A stretch of DNA of 64,000 nt from Phaeovulum veldkampii DSM 11550 (GCF_003034995.1 NZ_PZKF01000012.1:1-64000); one strand, 5' to 3'; shown: positions 47,983 through 57,235, counted from the stretch's first letter. A program made the numbers and translations. Notes: a model not told the origin generated them from the sequence alone.

Positions 47983-48821
47983 TGTCCGATCATCCCCGCA
48001 TTCCGCTGGCCGGTGTGATCGGTTCGCCTGTCGCGCATTCCCGCTCGCCCGCGCTGCATGGGCATTGGCTGAAAACCTACGGTATCCGTGGCCATTACGT
48101 TCCCATGGATGTCGCCGCCGAAGATCTGGAACAGGTGCTGCGCACCTTGCCCAAGGCAGGTTTCGTCGGCTGCAACGTCACCATCCCGCACAAAGAGGCG
48201 GCGCTGGTGCTGGCCGATGTCATCTCTGACCGGGCGGCGCTGATCGGGGCGGCCAACACGCTGATCTTTCGCCCGGATGGCAAGATCCACGCCGATAATA
48301 CAGACGGTTACGGGTTCATTGCCAATCTGCGTCAGAACGCGCCGCAGTGGTTGCCCGCCGCCGGGCCAGCCGCGTTGATCGGTGCAGGGGGGGCGGCACG
48401 GGCGGTTCTCGCCTCGTTGCTTGAGGTCGGTGTGCCCGAAATCCGCATTGCCAACCGCACACGCGCTCGCGCCGACGCGCTGCGCGCCGAATTTGGCGCC
48501 CGCATCGTGGTCTATGACTGGGCACAAGCTGGAAACATGATGGAAGATGCGCTGACCGTGGTGAACACATCGTCGTTGGGCATGGTCGGGCAGCCCGAAT
48601 TGCGGGTGCCGCTGGATGCGCTGGATTTTCGGGCGATCGTCACCGATCTGGTTTATACCCCCCTGCGAACCCGCCTGCTGGATGAGGCTGCGGCGGCGGG
48701 CTGCACCGTGGTTGATGGTCTGGGGATGTTGCTGCATCAGGCTGCACCGGGGTTTGAGCGCTGGTTCGGCACCCGCCCCGAGGTGAACGAGGCCACCCGC
48801 GCCGCCGTTCTGGCCGGATGA
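47982..48821 (+). CDS. aroE: Shikimate dehydrogenase
   Basis: NADPH-dependent reduction of 3-dehydroshikimate in aromatic amino-acid synthesis. The 279-residue protein has the substrate motif [14 protein letters not shown], catalytic Lys in [11 protein letters not shown], the Asp in ADNTDGYGF and the nucleotide motif [15 protein letters not shown] follows for NADP binding, and [18 protein letters not shown] ends the protein. Coupled to maf and coaE. Confidence 0.96.
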   Translation: MSDHPRIPLAGVIGSPVAHSRSPALHGHWLKTYGIRGHYVPMDVAAEDLEQVLRTLPKAGFVGCNVTIPHKEAALVLADVISDRAALIGAANTLIFRPDGKIHADNTDGYGFIANLRQNAPQWLPAAGPAALIGAGGAARAVLASLLEVGVPEIRIANRTRARADALRAEFGARIVVYDWAQAGNMMEDALTVVNTSSLGMVGQPELRVPLDALDFRAIVTDLVYTPLRTRLLDEAAAAGCTVVDGLGMLLHQAAPGFERWFGTRPEVNEATRAAVLAG

Positions 48822-49420
48822 GCGGGCGGCGGCCGTTCCGTCTGGGTCTGACCGGCTCGATCGGCATGGGTAAATCGACCACGGCAGCGATGTTTGCCGA
48901 TCTTGGGGTGCCGGTCTGGGATGCTGACGCTACCGTGCATGCCCTCTATGCACCCGGCGGTGCGGCGGTGGCCCCTATTGCCGCCGCCTTTCCCGGTGCG
49001 GTGTCCGACGGCGCCGTCAGCCGCCCCGTGCTGAAAGCGATGATCGCCGCAGACCCCCCCGCACTAGCCCGGCTGGAGGCAATCGTTCACCCGCTTGTCG
49101 TCGCATCGCGGGCGGCCTTCTTGCGCGCCCACGCTGATGCAACGCTGGTTCTATTCGACATTCCGCTGCTGTTCGAAACCGGCGCCGACGCTGATCTTGA
49201 CGCAACGCTGGTCGTCTCGGCCCCGCCCGAGGTGCAGCGTCAGCGGGTTCTGGGGCGCCCCGGCATGACCGAGGATCAACTGGCGCTGATCCTTGCCCGG
49301 CAGATGCCCGACGCTGACAAGCGCGCCCGCGCCACCCATGTGATTGAAACCGAAAGCCTTGAGCAGACCCGCGCCGCCGTGCAAAAGCTGGTCAAGGAAT
49401 TGGAGGCAGATCATGCGTGA
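48818..49420 (+). CDS. coaE: Dephospho-CoA kinase
   Basis: Last step of coenzyme A synthesis. The 200-residue protein has P-loop [21 protein letters not shown], the [14 protein letters not shown] segment, HPLV and the [18 protein letters not shown] lid region. It overlaps aroE (ATGA) and dnaQ by 8 bp. Confidence 0.95.
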   Translation: MSGRRPFRLGLTGSIGMGKSTTAAMFADLGVPVWDADATVHALYAPGGAAVAPIAAAFPGAVSDGAVSRPVLKAMIAADPPALARLEAIVHPLVVASRAAFLRAHADATLVLFDIPLLFETGADADLDATLVVSAPPEVQRQRVLGRPGMTEDQLALILARQMPDADKRARATHVIETESLEQTRAAVQKLVKELEADHA

Positions 49421-50108
49421 AATCGTTCTGGATACCGAGACCACCGGGTTTGAACCGACCGAAGGCCACCGGATTGTTGAAATCGGCGCCGTCGAATTGT
49501 TCAACCATGTTCCGACTGGCCGGATTTATCACCAGTATATCAACCCGGAGCGACCAATGCCGCCCGAGGCTTTTCAGGTACACGGTCTTGGCGACGATTT
49601 TCTGCGCGACAAACCCAAATTCGCGCAGATCGCGCGCGAGTTTCTGGATTTCATCGGCCCCGATGCCCGCTTGGTCATCCACAATGCCGCCTTTGACATG
49701 AAGTTTCTGAATGCCGAATTGGGCTGGGCCGGCCTTTCGGTTCTGCCCGCAGATCGCGCGCTGGATACGCTGACGATGGCGCGGCGCAAATTCCCCGGCT
49801 CGCCCGCGACGCTTGATGCCTTGTGTCGCCGCTTTGGTGTCGACAACTCGGGCCGGGAAAAACACGGCGCGCTTCTGGACAGCGAAATTCTGGCCGAAGT
49901 TTATCTGGAGTTGATCGGCGGGCGACAGCCCGATTTTGTGCTGTCAGCCAGCGCGGGTGAGTCAACCGCCGCGCAAACCACACAAGATTGGCGCCCGCGC
50001 CCGCGGTCTGTCGCCCTGCCATCGCGCCTGACCGAAGCCGAGGCGCAGGCCCATGCTGCCTTTATCGAAAGGCTTGGCGCTCAGGCAATCTGGGGGCGGT
50101 TCGGCTAA
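49413..50108 (+). CDS. dnaQ: DNA polymerase III epsilon subunit (proofreading exonuclease)
   Basis: The 231-residue 3'-5' exonuclease has Exo[15 protein letters not shown], Exo[16 protein letters not shown] and ExoIII-epsilon [17 protein letters not shown], giving the D-E-D-H-D residue set. A short C-terminal tail binds the polymerase alpha subunit. The start at 49413 has TGGAGG upstream and lies inside the coaE end. It is the last gene of the maf-aroE-coaE-dnaQ operon and converges with hvrA. Confidence 0.95.
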   Translation: MREIVLDTETTGFEPTEGHRIVEIGAVELFNHVPTGRIYHQYINPERPMPPEAFQVHGLGDDFLRDKPKFAQIAREFLDFIGPDARLVIHNAAFDMKFLNAELGWAGLSVLPADRALDTLTMARRKFPGSPATLDALCRRFGVDNSGREKHGALLDSEILAEVYLELIGGRQPDFVLSASAGESTAAQTTQDWRPRPRSVALPSRLTEAEAQAHAAFIERLGAQAIWGRFG

Positions 50109-50129
50109 GCCGCCCCGGCCTTCGCGGCT
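50108..50129. terminator. Short hairpin between dnaQ and hvrA
   Basis: AGCCGC and GCGGCT form a 6-bp stem with a 10-nt loop, filling the gap between convergent genes. It is weak and without T-run. Confidence 0.35.
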
Positions 50130-50443
50130 CAGATTGCCAGATCATCCAGCGATTTGCCTTCGGCAAGCGCCGCAGCCATCCAACGCGGCTTGCGGCCGCG
50201 CCCGGTCCAGGTTTCCGATGGGTTCGCCGGATTGGCGTATTTGGCTGCCGCGGGCTTGCGTTTCTTGCCCGAGAAAATCGCCGTCAACTCGGCCAGATTA
50301 TAGCCCATCTTGCGCGCGGCCTCTTCCAGTTCCGCCAAGGCCTCTTTCATTTTGCGATCTTCGAACGTGGCAATCGCACGATCGACACGAGCCCGGAGGG
50401 CCTTCAACTCGTTAAGAGACAGGGTGTCCAGATCGTTATACAT
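50129..50443 (-). CDS. hvrA: H-NS family nucleoid-associated regulator HvrA
   Basis: The 104-residue protein has an N-terminal coiled coil (about 1-60, ELKALRARVDRAIATFEDRK) and the C-terminal H-NS type DNA-binding loop (YANPANPSETWTGRGRKPRWM). In Rhodobacter capsulatus HvrA modulates photosynthesis and nitrogen-fixation genes and is linked to the regBA cluster, as here. It is separated from regA by a terminator, so it has its own promoter. Confidence 0.92.
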   Translation of the reverse strand: MYNDLDTLSLNELKALRARVDRAIATFEDRKMKEALAELEEAARKMGYNLAELTAIFSGKKRKPAAAKYANPANPSETWTGRGRKPRWMAAALAEGKSLDDLAI

Positions 50444-50507
50444 TTCTTGTTCCCGTCATATTGGAGATTTTCCCTTATTCTCCATTGCGGCTAGATAATC
50501 AAGAAAC

Positions 50508-50535
50508 AAAACCCCCGCCAATTGGCGGGGATTTT
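50508..50535 (-). terminator. Rho-independent terminator of regA
   Basis: AAAACCCCCGCC and GGCGGGGATTTT form a 12-bp stem with one mismatch around AATT. On the minus strand it is followed by a T-rich GTTTTGTTTCTTG, so this terminates regA. Confidence 0.9.
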
Positions 50536-50556
50536 GATCTGTAATCAACTTTTCTG

Positions 50557-51111
50557 TTATTTCGGGCTTCTTTTGGCAAGAATCCGCTGCAATGTCCGTC
50601 GGTGCATGTTCAGCCGCCGCGCGGTTTCGCTGACATTGCGGTCGCATAGCTCATAGACGCGCTGGATATGCTCCCAACGCACACGGTCTGCAGACATCGG
50701 GTTTTCGGGCGGTGGCGGCAGTGTTTCGCCACGCGCCAGCAGGGCGTTGGTGATGTCATTGGCATCGGCGGGTTTTGACAGGTAATCCGTCGCGCCGATC
50801 TTGACCGCAGCCACCGCCGTGGCAATGGCGCCATAGCCGGTCAGAACCACGATCCGCGCATCGGGGCGGCGTTCACGAAGAAGCTCCACCACGTCGAGGC
50901 CGTTGCCATCTTCAAGCCGCAGGTCAACCACCGCATAGGCCGGGGCGCGCGTCTGGACGATTGACTTGCCGGCGGCAACGCTTTCAGCCGTTTCGGTCAG
51001 GAAGCCGCGCTTTTCCATCGCCCGCGCCAGACGGGTCAAAAAGGGGATGTCGTCATCAACCAAAAGCAGCGACCGATCCGGCCCTAGTTCGGCGAAGTCT
51101 TCCTCGGTCAT
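50557..51111 (-). CDS. regA: Redox response regulator RegA (PrrA/ActR)
   Basis: Global redox response regulator phosphorylated by RegB. Using ATG 51111, with GAGGGG upstream, gives 184 residues and places the phosphorylated aspartate at 63 (VVDLRLEDG), the same length and position I recall for R. capsulatus RegA; an in-frame GTG lies six bases earlier. The receiver has the acidic pair VDDD and Lys in YLSKPADA. A Pro-rich linker and the nearly invariant Fis-type helix-turn-helix (about 150-184, RNVSETARRLNMHRRTLQRIL) follow. Transcribed in the same direction as senC. Confidence 0.96.
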   Translation of the reverse strand: MTEEDFAELGPDRSLLLVDDDIPFLTRLARAMEKRGFLTETAESVAAGKSIVQTRAPAYAVVDLRLEDGNGLDVVELLRERRPDARIVVLTGYGAIATAVAAVKIGATDYLSKPADANDITNALLARGETLPPPPENPMSADRVRWEHIQRVYELCDRNVSETARRLNMHRRTLQRILAKRSPK

Positions 51112-51254
51112 GTCCACCCCTCGACTGTTGCTTGACTTCGGTTCTAAGGGGTTGCGACGAAATGGTCAATTTCTGCGTATCGCGGTTGTCACAGTCTTTT
51201 CTGGCAAGCCCGTGGCAATCGCGGGCGGCGGCCTGCGACCTGTTGTTTTCAAAG

Positions 51255-51878
51255 CTATTTTGGCGCGGCCTCGACAAAGCAGGCAACCCGCCGTGCCATG
51301 TCTTTGGGGGTGGTGTCACGGTCGAAATTCTCGACAAAGCCGATTTCGGGGAAAACCAGATAGGTCTGGGTCGAATGGTCGATCAGATAGTAGGGGTCGT
51401 TCGGATCCTGGATCTTGTAAAAGGTCCGGTAGGCCTGGCTTGCCGCCTTCACCTGTTCGGGTGTGCCGGTCAGGCCAATCATTCGCGGATGCAGGATGTC
51501 GGTGAATTCGGCCAGCAGTTCCGGCGTGTCACGCCCTGGGTCAATCGAAATGAACACCGGCGTCACCAGATGGCCCATCTGTTCCAGCAGATAGACGGCC
51601 TCGGCATTGCGGCTGTTGTCCAGCGGGCAGACATCGGGGCAGAAGGTGTAGCCAAAATACAAAAGCGTAGGCCCGGCGATCACGTCGCGGTCTGTTACCG
51701 CCTTGCCTGTTTCGTCGGTCAACGAAAATGGCCCGCCGATTGGCGCGGGTCGGCCGGTTTCGCGGCATTGCGCGAACGGATCGCTGGCTTTCGCGCGGGT
51801 CATCGCAAAGCTGACCCCCAGCGCGATGGCCACCACGCCCAAGGCGGCGATTGCGGCGGTTCTGGCGGAAATCGGCAT
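51255..51878 (-). CDS. senC: SCO1/SenC copper chaperone
   Basis: Membrane-anchored thioredoxin-like copper protein needed for cytochrome oxidase assembly and linked to redox signalling through RegB. The 207-residue product (ATG 51878 with GGAG upstream) has an N-terminal anchor (about 8-27), the C-P-D-V-C copper motif (Cys 80 and 84) and the copper-ligand His 168 in IDHSTQTYLV. It lies between regA and the divergent regB, as in Rhodobacter. Confidence 0.95.
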   Translation of the reverse strand: MPISARTAAIAALGVVAIALGVSFAMTRAKASDPFAQCRETGRPAPIGGPFSLTDETGKAVTDRDVIAGPTLLYFGYTFCPDVCPLDNSRNAEAVYLLEQMGHLVTPVFISIDPGRDTPELLAEFTDILHPRMIGLTGTPEQVKAASQAYRTFYKIQDPNDPYYLIDHSTQTYLVFPEIGFVENFDRDTTPKDMARRVACFVEAAPK

Positions 51879-51969
51879 GGTGCTCTCCGTTTTCATGGCT
51901 GGCGCATTGATTGCCCAAAGCGTGGCGACTATCAATCGAAACAAACCCTTCCCGACAACAGGACCGGAT
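51879..51969. promoter_or_regulatory. Divergent senC/regB promoter region with ATTGAT inverted repeat
   Basis: This 91-bp divergent region must hold the regB and senC promoters. ATTGAT (51906-51911) and ATCAAT (51931-51936) form an inverted repeat with a 19-bp spacer; it does not match the FNR spacing. Autoregulation by RegA is known in relatives but I cannot assign a site with confidence. Confidence 0.4.
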
Positions 51970-53346
51970 ATGCCCCGCTCGATCTTTCCGCAGCGAGAAA
52001 TGCACAGCGACTGGGTCCGGCTTCGGACGTTGATCTACCTGCGCTGGACGGCTGTTTTTGGCCAGTTGACCGCGATCATCGTGGCATGGGTGTTTTACGA
52101 CATCGCGCTGAACCTCTGGCTGTGCTTTCTGGTGGTTGGCGCGGCGGTGGTGGCCAATCTGGCTGCCATGAGGTTTTTCCCCGAAAACCGCCGCCTGTCG
52201 GAAAGCGAAGCAATGACGATGCTGCTGTTCGACACCGCTCAGTTGTCGTTCATGCTGGCGCTGACCGGCGGGCTGAACAACCCGTTTGCGCTGCTGATCC
52301 TTGTGCCCGCCACAATTGCCGCCACCGCGCTTCAGACCCGCTCGCTGGTGTTTGTGGGCATGGTCACGATCCTGCTGGTGACCATCCTCGGTCTGGGCGA
52401 CGCGTCACTTTACACCCGCAGCGGTGAGGAAATTCTGGTCCCCGAGGTGTTCAGCTTCGGCTACTGGATGGCAATCGTGATCGGTGTGGTTTTCCTTGGG
52501 CTTTACGCCCGCCGCGTCTCGTCCGAGATTCATTCGATGGGCGATGCGCTTCTGGCAACGCAGATGGCCCTGTCTCGCGAACAGAAGCTGACCGATCTGG
52601 GCGGCGTGGTGGCCGCTGCTGCGCATGAGTTGGGCACGCCGCTGGCCACGATCAAGCTGGTTTCGGTCGAACTGGCCGACGAACTGGGTGACCGGCCCGA
52701 TTTGCGCGCCGATGCCGAACTGATATGCGAACAGGCCGACCGTTGCCGCGATATCCTGCGCTCAATGGGCAGGGCCGGAAAGGATGACCTGCATTTGCGC
52801 ATCGCCCCGGTTCTGGCGGTGCTGCGCGAGGCCGCAGAGCCGCATATGGACCGCGGCAAGACGATTCTGTTCGAGGCCGTTCCCGGCGCCGATAGTTCTG
52901 GTAAGCACCCCAATATCTATCGCATGCCCGAGGTTATTCACGCCCTGCGCAACTTTGTGCAGAACGCCGTGGATTTCGCAAAATCGACCGTCTGGGTCGA
53001 GGCGAAATGGACCGAAGAGCATATCGTTGTGCGGGTGGTCGATGATGGCCCCGGCTACCCGCCCAGCCTTCTGGGCCGGATCGGCGACCCGTTCCTGACC
53101 TCGCGCCGCCCCGAGGCCGAACGCCCCGACAGGCCGGAATACGAAGGCATGGGGCTGGGCCTGTTCATCGCCAAGACCCTGCTGGAACGCACCGGCGCGC
53201 AGGTTGAATTCTACAACAGCACACCGCCGCTTCAGGCCGACGATGGCCCGGCTCAGTCGGGCGCCGCAATCGAGGTGATCTGGCCGATTTCCCGCATCAT
53301 CGCGCCCGAGGGCGCATTGGGCGAAAATGTTCCGATCACTGGCTAA
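51970..53346 (+). CDS. regB: Redox sensor histidine kinase RegB (PrrB/ActS)
   Basis: Inner-membrane kinase that senses the quinone pool and redox state and phosphorylates RegA. The 458-residue protein has six membrane segments (about 25-165), the quinone-site heptad GGLNNPFA starting at residue 100, and the H-box AAAAHELGTPLATIKL with His 219. The redox-active cysteine at 259 (DRCRDILRSMG) precedes an ATP domain: NFVQNAVDFA, VVDDGPGYPP, GMGLGLFIAKTLLERTGA. All hallmark residues are present. ATG 51970. Confidence 0.96.
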   Translation: MPRSIFPQREMHSDWVRLRTLIYLRWTAVFGQLTAIIVAWVFYDIALNLWLCFLVVGAAVVANLAAMRFFPENRRLSESEAMTMLLFDTAQLSFMLALTGGLNNPFALLILVPATIAATALQTRSLVFVGMVTILLVTILGLGDASLYTRSGEEILVPEVFSFGYWMAIVIGVVFLGLYARRVSSEIHSMGDALLATQMALSREQKLTDLGGVVAAAAHELGTPLATIKLVSVELADELGDRPDLRADAELICEQADRCRDILRSMGRAGKDDLHLRIAPVLAVLREAAEPHMDRGKTILFEAVPGADSSGKHPNIYRMPEVIHALRNFVQNAVDFAKSTVWVEAKWTEEHIVVRVVDDGPGYPPSLLGRIGDPFLTSRRPEAERPDRPEYEGMGLGLFIAKTLLERTGAQVEFYNSTPPLQADDGPAQSGAAIEVIWPISRIIAPEGALGENVPITG

Positions 53347-53380
53347 GGCGGAGCCGGGGAGGGGCAGCGCCCAATCTGGC

Positions 53381-53395
53381 TTAACCCGCCGTTAA
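53381..53395 (+). promoter_or_regulatory. CtrA-type box upstream of divL
   Basis: TTAACCCGCCGTTAA (then CC) is a perfect TTAA-N7-TTAA CtrA binding site, 51-65 bp before the divL start codon, a position suited to overlap the promoter -35. Confidence 0.7.
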
Positions 53396-53445
53396 CCATT
53401 CCTGACCATCCTGAGCCAATCGGAAACCGGGCCTAGCGGGGTGTC

Positions 53446-55020
53446 ATGCTGGAAAACTGGGGGTTGGCTCTTGTCATCGTGGCAAGCTCGGTCGCATCGG
53501 CGTTGATTGCGCTGATGCTGATTTCGCTTGCCCCCGGCACCGGGCGGCGCCGCGCCAGTGCTGCGGAGCGGCCGCCGCTGGAGGAAACGGTGTTTCTGTT
53601 CGACGATCAGCTATTGATCGACGCCACTCCACCGGCTCGCGCTCTGCTGGAGGCGGCGGCGGTCAGCGGCAGCGACTGGGCAAGGCTTCTGGCCTTTCTG
53701 AGCCCGCGTTTTGGTGACGTGTCGGCAGATATGGCCAGTTTGGCCGATCGTGGCCGGGTCGAACTGGTCTCTCGGTCTGATGCAGAAACAGCCGCCCCCC
53801 TGCGGCTTCTGGCAGAGGACGTGAATGGCCTGGCCCGGATCACCCTGATCGATCCTGAGGCCGAGGGCAGCGGTGTTCTGGTCGATGGGCTGAGCCAGCG
53901 TGCGATGGAGGATGAGTTGGCCCAACTGCGAGCCACGGTCGATGCGCTGCCCGCATTGGCCTGGCGCGAGGGGCCCGATGGCGCGGTGACCTGGGCCAAC
54001 CGCGCCTATCTGCTGCATTCCGACGCTATCGAGGCTGCCGATGACACAATGGTCTGGCCGCTGCCGCGCCTGTTCGATCTGCCCCCCGGCCCTGCCACAG
54101 CGCCCCGCCGCTGTCGGCTGGGCGATGAGGGCGAGCATCCGGCCTGGTTTGATTGCTACAGCGTCGGGCCGGACCATGAGGGCCTGCACTTCGCCTTGCC
54201 CGCCGATGCCGCGGTGCGCGCCGAACGCAGCCTGCGCGAATTCGTCCAGACCCTGTCCAAGACCTTCGCCGATCTGCCGATCGGGTTGGCGGTGTTTGAC
54301 CGGCAGCGTCTGTTGCAGATGTTCAATCCGGCGCTGGTCGATCTGATGCAGCTTGGCCCTGATTTCCTGTCGGCCCGGCCCACGCTTTATGCCTTTCTGG
54401 ACCGGCTGCGCGAAACCCGGATGATGCCCGAACCCCGCGATTATCGAAGCTGGCGCCAGCAGATGACCGAGTTGGAACAGGCCGCGTCGGCGGGGTATCA
54501 CGCCGAAACGTGGTCGCTGTCCGGCGGTCAGACCTACCGCGTCACCGGCCGCCCACACCCCGGCGGCGCTGTGGCCTTCCTGTTTGAGGATATATCGGCC
54601 GAGGTTTCCCTCACCCGCCGCTTCCGCGCCGAGCTGGAACTGGGCCAAGAGGTTCTCGATGCGCTGGAAGAGGCGGTGGCGGTGTTCCTGCCCTCGGGCG
54701 ATCTGGTCAATTCGAACGCCGCCTATGCCCGGCTTTGGGGGGTGGACCCGTCCAGCACGCTGGGCCGCGTCACGGTGCTGGATGCCGCCCGCGTCTGGCA
54801 CGACCAATGTCGTCCGACCCCGATCTGGGCGGAGGCGCGTGATTTCGTCGTCCGGCTGGGCGACCGCGCGGCCTGGTTTGCCGGTGCCGAACTGACCGAT
54901 GGCCGCACGCTGTCGTGCCGGTTTGTGCCGCTGTCGGGTGGCGCCACGCTGGCCGGGTTCCGGCTGGCCGGGCCACTGCCCGCACCGCGCCGCCCGGCGG
55001 CATTTGCCGACATCGGCTGA
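53446..55020 (+). CDS. divL: PAS-domain protein DivL (kinase-less, Rhodobacterales type)
   Basis: Regulator in the CckA-ChpT-CtrA phosphorelay. The 524-residue protein has one N-terminal membrane helix (about 6-28) and three PAS-like units (about 160-250, 270-370 and 395-510; VDALPALAWREGPDGAVTWAN, DLPIGLAVFDRQRLLQMFNPAL and LDALEEAVAVFLPSGDLVNSN). There is no histidine kinase or ATPase domain. In R. capsulatus, as I recall, DivL is likewise a PAS protein without kinase and acts on CtrA and gene transfer agent production. The neighbourhood with tsaE supports the call. A CtrA box lies upstream. Confidence 0.75.
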   Translation: MLENWGLALVIVASSVASALIALMLISLAPGTGRRRASAAERPPLEETVFLFDDQLLIDATPPARALLEAAAVSGSDWARLLAFLSPRFGDVSADMASLADRGRVELVSRSDAETAAPLRLLAEDVNGLARITLIDPEAEGSGVLVDGLSQRAMEDELAQLRATVDALPALAWREGPDGAVTWANRAYLLHSDAIEAADDTMVWPLPRLFDLPPGPATAPRRCRLGDEGEHPAWFDCYSVGPDHEGLHFALPADAAVRAERSLREFVQTLSKTFADLPIGLAVFDRQRLLQMFNPALVDLMQLGPDFLSARPTLYAFLDRLRETRMMPEPRDYRSWRQQMTELEQAASAGYHAETWSLSGGQTYRVTGRPHPGGAVAFLFEDISAEVSLTRRFRAELELGQEVLDALEEAVAVFLPSGDLVNSNAAYARLWGVDPSSTLGRVTVLDAARVWHDQCRPTPIWAEARDFVVRLGDRAAWFAGAELTDGRTLSCRFVPLSGGATLAGFRLAGPLPAPRRPAAFADIG

Positions 55021-55072
55021 TCGTGCCGAATGCGCCTTGCAGCCCCGGGGCCGCGCGGTAAAACTGCCCGCC

Positions 55073-55558
55073 ATGGCCACCTGCGCAACCCTGACCCTGC
55101 CGCTGCCCGACGCCCAGGCGACCGCCCGTCTGGGCGCGCGGCTGGCGCCCCTTTTGGGCCGCGCAGATGTGCTGTTGCTGGAGGGCGCCATTGGCGCGGG
55201 CAAGACCCATTTTGCCCGTGCACTCATTCTCGCCCGTCTGGCCGCTGTCGGGCGCCGCGAGGATGTGCCCTCGCCCACCTTCACCCTGGTTCAGACCTAT
55301 GAGGCCGGCGATCTGGAGGTCTGGCACGCCGATCTGTATCGCCTGACCCGGCCTGACGAGATCGCCGAACTGGGCCTGGAAGAGGCCTTCGACAGCGCGC
55401 TTTGCCTTGTCGAATGGCCTGACCGGATGGCTGATCTTGCGCCCGACACGGCGCTGCGCCTCAGCTTTCGGCCTGATGCGGGCGAGGGGCGGGTGGTCAC
55501 CCTCACCGGCCCCGAGTCGCGCTGGGCGCCGGTTCTGGCGAGGCTTGCCAATGGCTGA
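55073..55558 (+). CDS. tsaE: tRNA threonylcarbamoyladenosine biosynthesis ATPase TsaE
   Basis: P-loop ATPase that activates the TsaBD complex in t6A synthesis. The 161-residue protein has Walker A EGAIGAGKTHFARAL, VPSPTFTLVQTYEAG, HADLYRL and LVEWPDRM, matching the family. ATG 55073 lacks a clear ribosome-binding site. It overlaps amgK by 8 bp. Cooperates with TsaD encoded at about 25 kb in this window. Confidence 0.94.
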   Translation: MATCATLTLPLPDAQATARLGARLAPLLGRADVLLLEGAIGAGKTHFARALILARLAAVGRREDVPSPTFTLVQTYEAGDLEVWHADLYRLTRPDEIAELGLEEAFDSALCLVEWPDRMADLAPDTALRLSFRPDAGEGRVVTLTGPESRWAPVLARLANG

Positions 55559-56570
55559 CCGCGCCGCCCGGATCGACGATTTTCTGTCTGCTGCGGGTTG
55601 GGCCGGGGCCGCGCGCGCGCCGCTGGCGGGCGACGCCTCGGCGCGTCGGTATCTGCGGCTGACCCACGGCCCCCGCCGCGCGGTTCTGATGGATGCCCCG
55701 CCCGAAACCGGCGAAGATGTGCGCCCCTTCCTGCGCATGGCGCGCTGGCTGGCCGAACAGGGCCTTTCGGCCCCGGCCATCCTTGCCAAAGATACCGCCC
55801 GCGGCCTTCTGCTGCTGGAGGATCTGGGCGATGATCTGCTGGCCCGTCTGATCGCCGCCGATCCTGCGCGCGAGGCCCCGCTTTATGCTGCGGTCACCGA
55901 GATTTTGTTGCACCTGCACACCCGCCCCGTGCCTGGCTTTCTGACCCCGCTTGACGGCCCGGCGCTGGGCGATCTGGTGCGGATCGTGGCCGACTGGTAT
56001 CTGCCCGGCATTGGTGCTGCGCCTACTGCGGCGGCGGGTGAAATTCCGGGCCTGATATCGGTCGCCTATGCCCGGCTGAACCATGAGGCGCCGGTGGTGG
56101 CGCTGCGTGATTTTCACGCCGAGAACCTGATCTGGCTACCGGGCCGCAGTGGTCCCGCGCGGCTTGGCCTGCTGGACTTTCAGGATGCCGTTGCGGCGCA
56201 TCCGGCCTATGATCTGGTGTCGGCGCTGCAAGATGCGCGCCGCGATGTGCAGGCCGCAGTCGCCGCGCGCGAATGCACCCGCTACGCCGCGGCAGCGGGG
56301 CTTGATCCGGCGCGCTTTGCGGCGGTTTATGCGCTGCTGGGGGCGCAGCGGTCGCTGCGCATTCTGGGGGTTTTTGCCCGGCTGTGCATGGCGCGCGGAA
56401 AGCCGGGCTATGTCGCGCTGATCCCCCGCGTCTGGGGCCATGTTTGCCAAAACCTCGCGCATCCCGAACTTGCCCCCCTTGCCGCCGCCGTGCGCGCGGC
56501 CCTGCCCGCACCCACGCCCGAGCGGCTGAACCGGATCACAGACCAATGTGCCCAGCACCCGATGCGTTGA
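55551..56570 (+). CDS. amgK: N-acetylmuramate/N-acetylglucosamine kinase AmgK
   Basis: Phosphorylates the anomeric hydroxyl of amino sugars in the cell-wall recycling route that bypasses MurA-step inhibition (fosfomycin tolerance). The 339-residue aminoglycoside-phosphotransferase fold shows GDASARRYLRL, the catalytic ALRDFHAENLIWL (Asp, Asn) and GLLDFQDA metal motif. Partner murU follows with a 25-bp overlap, and tsaE precedes. The amgK-murU pair is the recognised signature. Confidence 0.9.
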   Translation: MADRAARIDDFLSAAGWAGAARAPLAGDASARRYLRLTHGPRRAVLMDAPPETGEDVRPFLRMARWLAEQGLSAPAILAKDTARGLLLLEDLGDDLLARLIAADPAREAPLYAAVTEILLHLHTRPVPGFLTPLDGPALGDLVRIVADWYLPGIGAAPTAAAGEIPGLISVAYARLNHEAPVVALRDFHAENLIWLPGRSGPARLGLLDFQDAVAAHPAYDLVSALQDARRDVQAAVAARECTRYAAAAGLDPARFAAVYALLGAQRSLRILGVFARLCMARGKPGYVALIPRVWGHVCQNLAHPELAPLAAAVRAALPAPTPERLNRITDQCAQHPMR

Positions 56571-57235
56571 TGCTGTTTGCCGCGGGCTTTGGCACCCGGA
56601 TGGGCGCGCTGACTGCGACGCGCCCCAAACCGCTGATCAAGGTGGCGGGCCGCGCGTTGATCGACCATGCGCTGACACTGGCCGAGGCGGCTGCGGTGGT
56701 GCGGATCGTGGCCAACACGCATTACCTGGCCGACCAGATCGCCGCGCATCTTGCCGGGCGCGGTGTGCGGATCTCGGCCGAGCCGGAGCGGATTCTGGAA
56801 ACCGGCGGTGGTTTGCGGGCGGCGCGGCCTCTGCTGGGCGCGGGGCCGGTGTTCACGCTTAACACCGATGCTGTCTGGACCGGACCCAACGTGCTAAAAA
56901 CCCTGCGCGCGGCCTGGTGCGCGCCGATGGGTGCGCTATTGGCGCTGGTGCCGCCCGATCGTGCGCTGGGCCACACCGGCCCCGGCGATTTCACCCTTGG
57001 CCCCGATGGCCGCATCACCCGCGGCCCCGGCTATGTCTATTCGGGGGCGCAGATCGTCGATCCCGCGGGGCTTGAAGATATTCCCGAGGCGGTTTTTTCG
57101 CTCAACCGCCATTGGGACAGGCTGATCAGCGAGGGTCGCGCCTTTGGCGTCATCCACCCCGGTGGCTGGTGCGATGTGGGCCGCCCCGAAAGTATCCCGC
57201 TGGCCGAGACGATGCTGCGGGCCGCCGATGGATAG
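56546..57235 (+). CDS. murU: N-acetylmuramate-1-phosphate uridylyltransferase MurU
   Basis: Makes UDP-MurNAc from MurNAc-1-phosphate made by AmgK. The 229-residue nucleotidyltransferase has the G-x-G-x-R-x motif AAGFGTRMGALTATRPKPLIKVAGRALIDHAL, then LETGGGLRAARPLLG and NTDAVW. The start at 56546 keeps the usual few residues before LMLFAAG; a downstream ATG at 56570 overlapping the amgK stop is an alternative. Confidence 0.9.
   Translation: MCPAPDALMLFAAGFGTRMGALTATRPKPLIKVAGRALIDHALTLAEAAAVVRIVANTHYLADQIAAHLAGRGVRISAEPERILETGGGLRAARPLLGAGPVFTLNTDAVWTGPNVLKTLRAAWCAPMGALLALVPPDRALGHTGPGDFTLGPDGRITRGPGYVYSGAQIVDPAGLEDIPEAVFSLNRHWDRLISEGRAFGVIHPGGWCDVGRPESIPLAETMLRAADG

Noticed and set aside
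51906-51936. FNR/FixK box in the senC-regB gap
   Set aside because: ATTGAT and ATCAAT arms are 19 bp apart, not the 4-bp spacing of TTGAT-N4-ATCAA sites.
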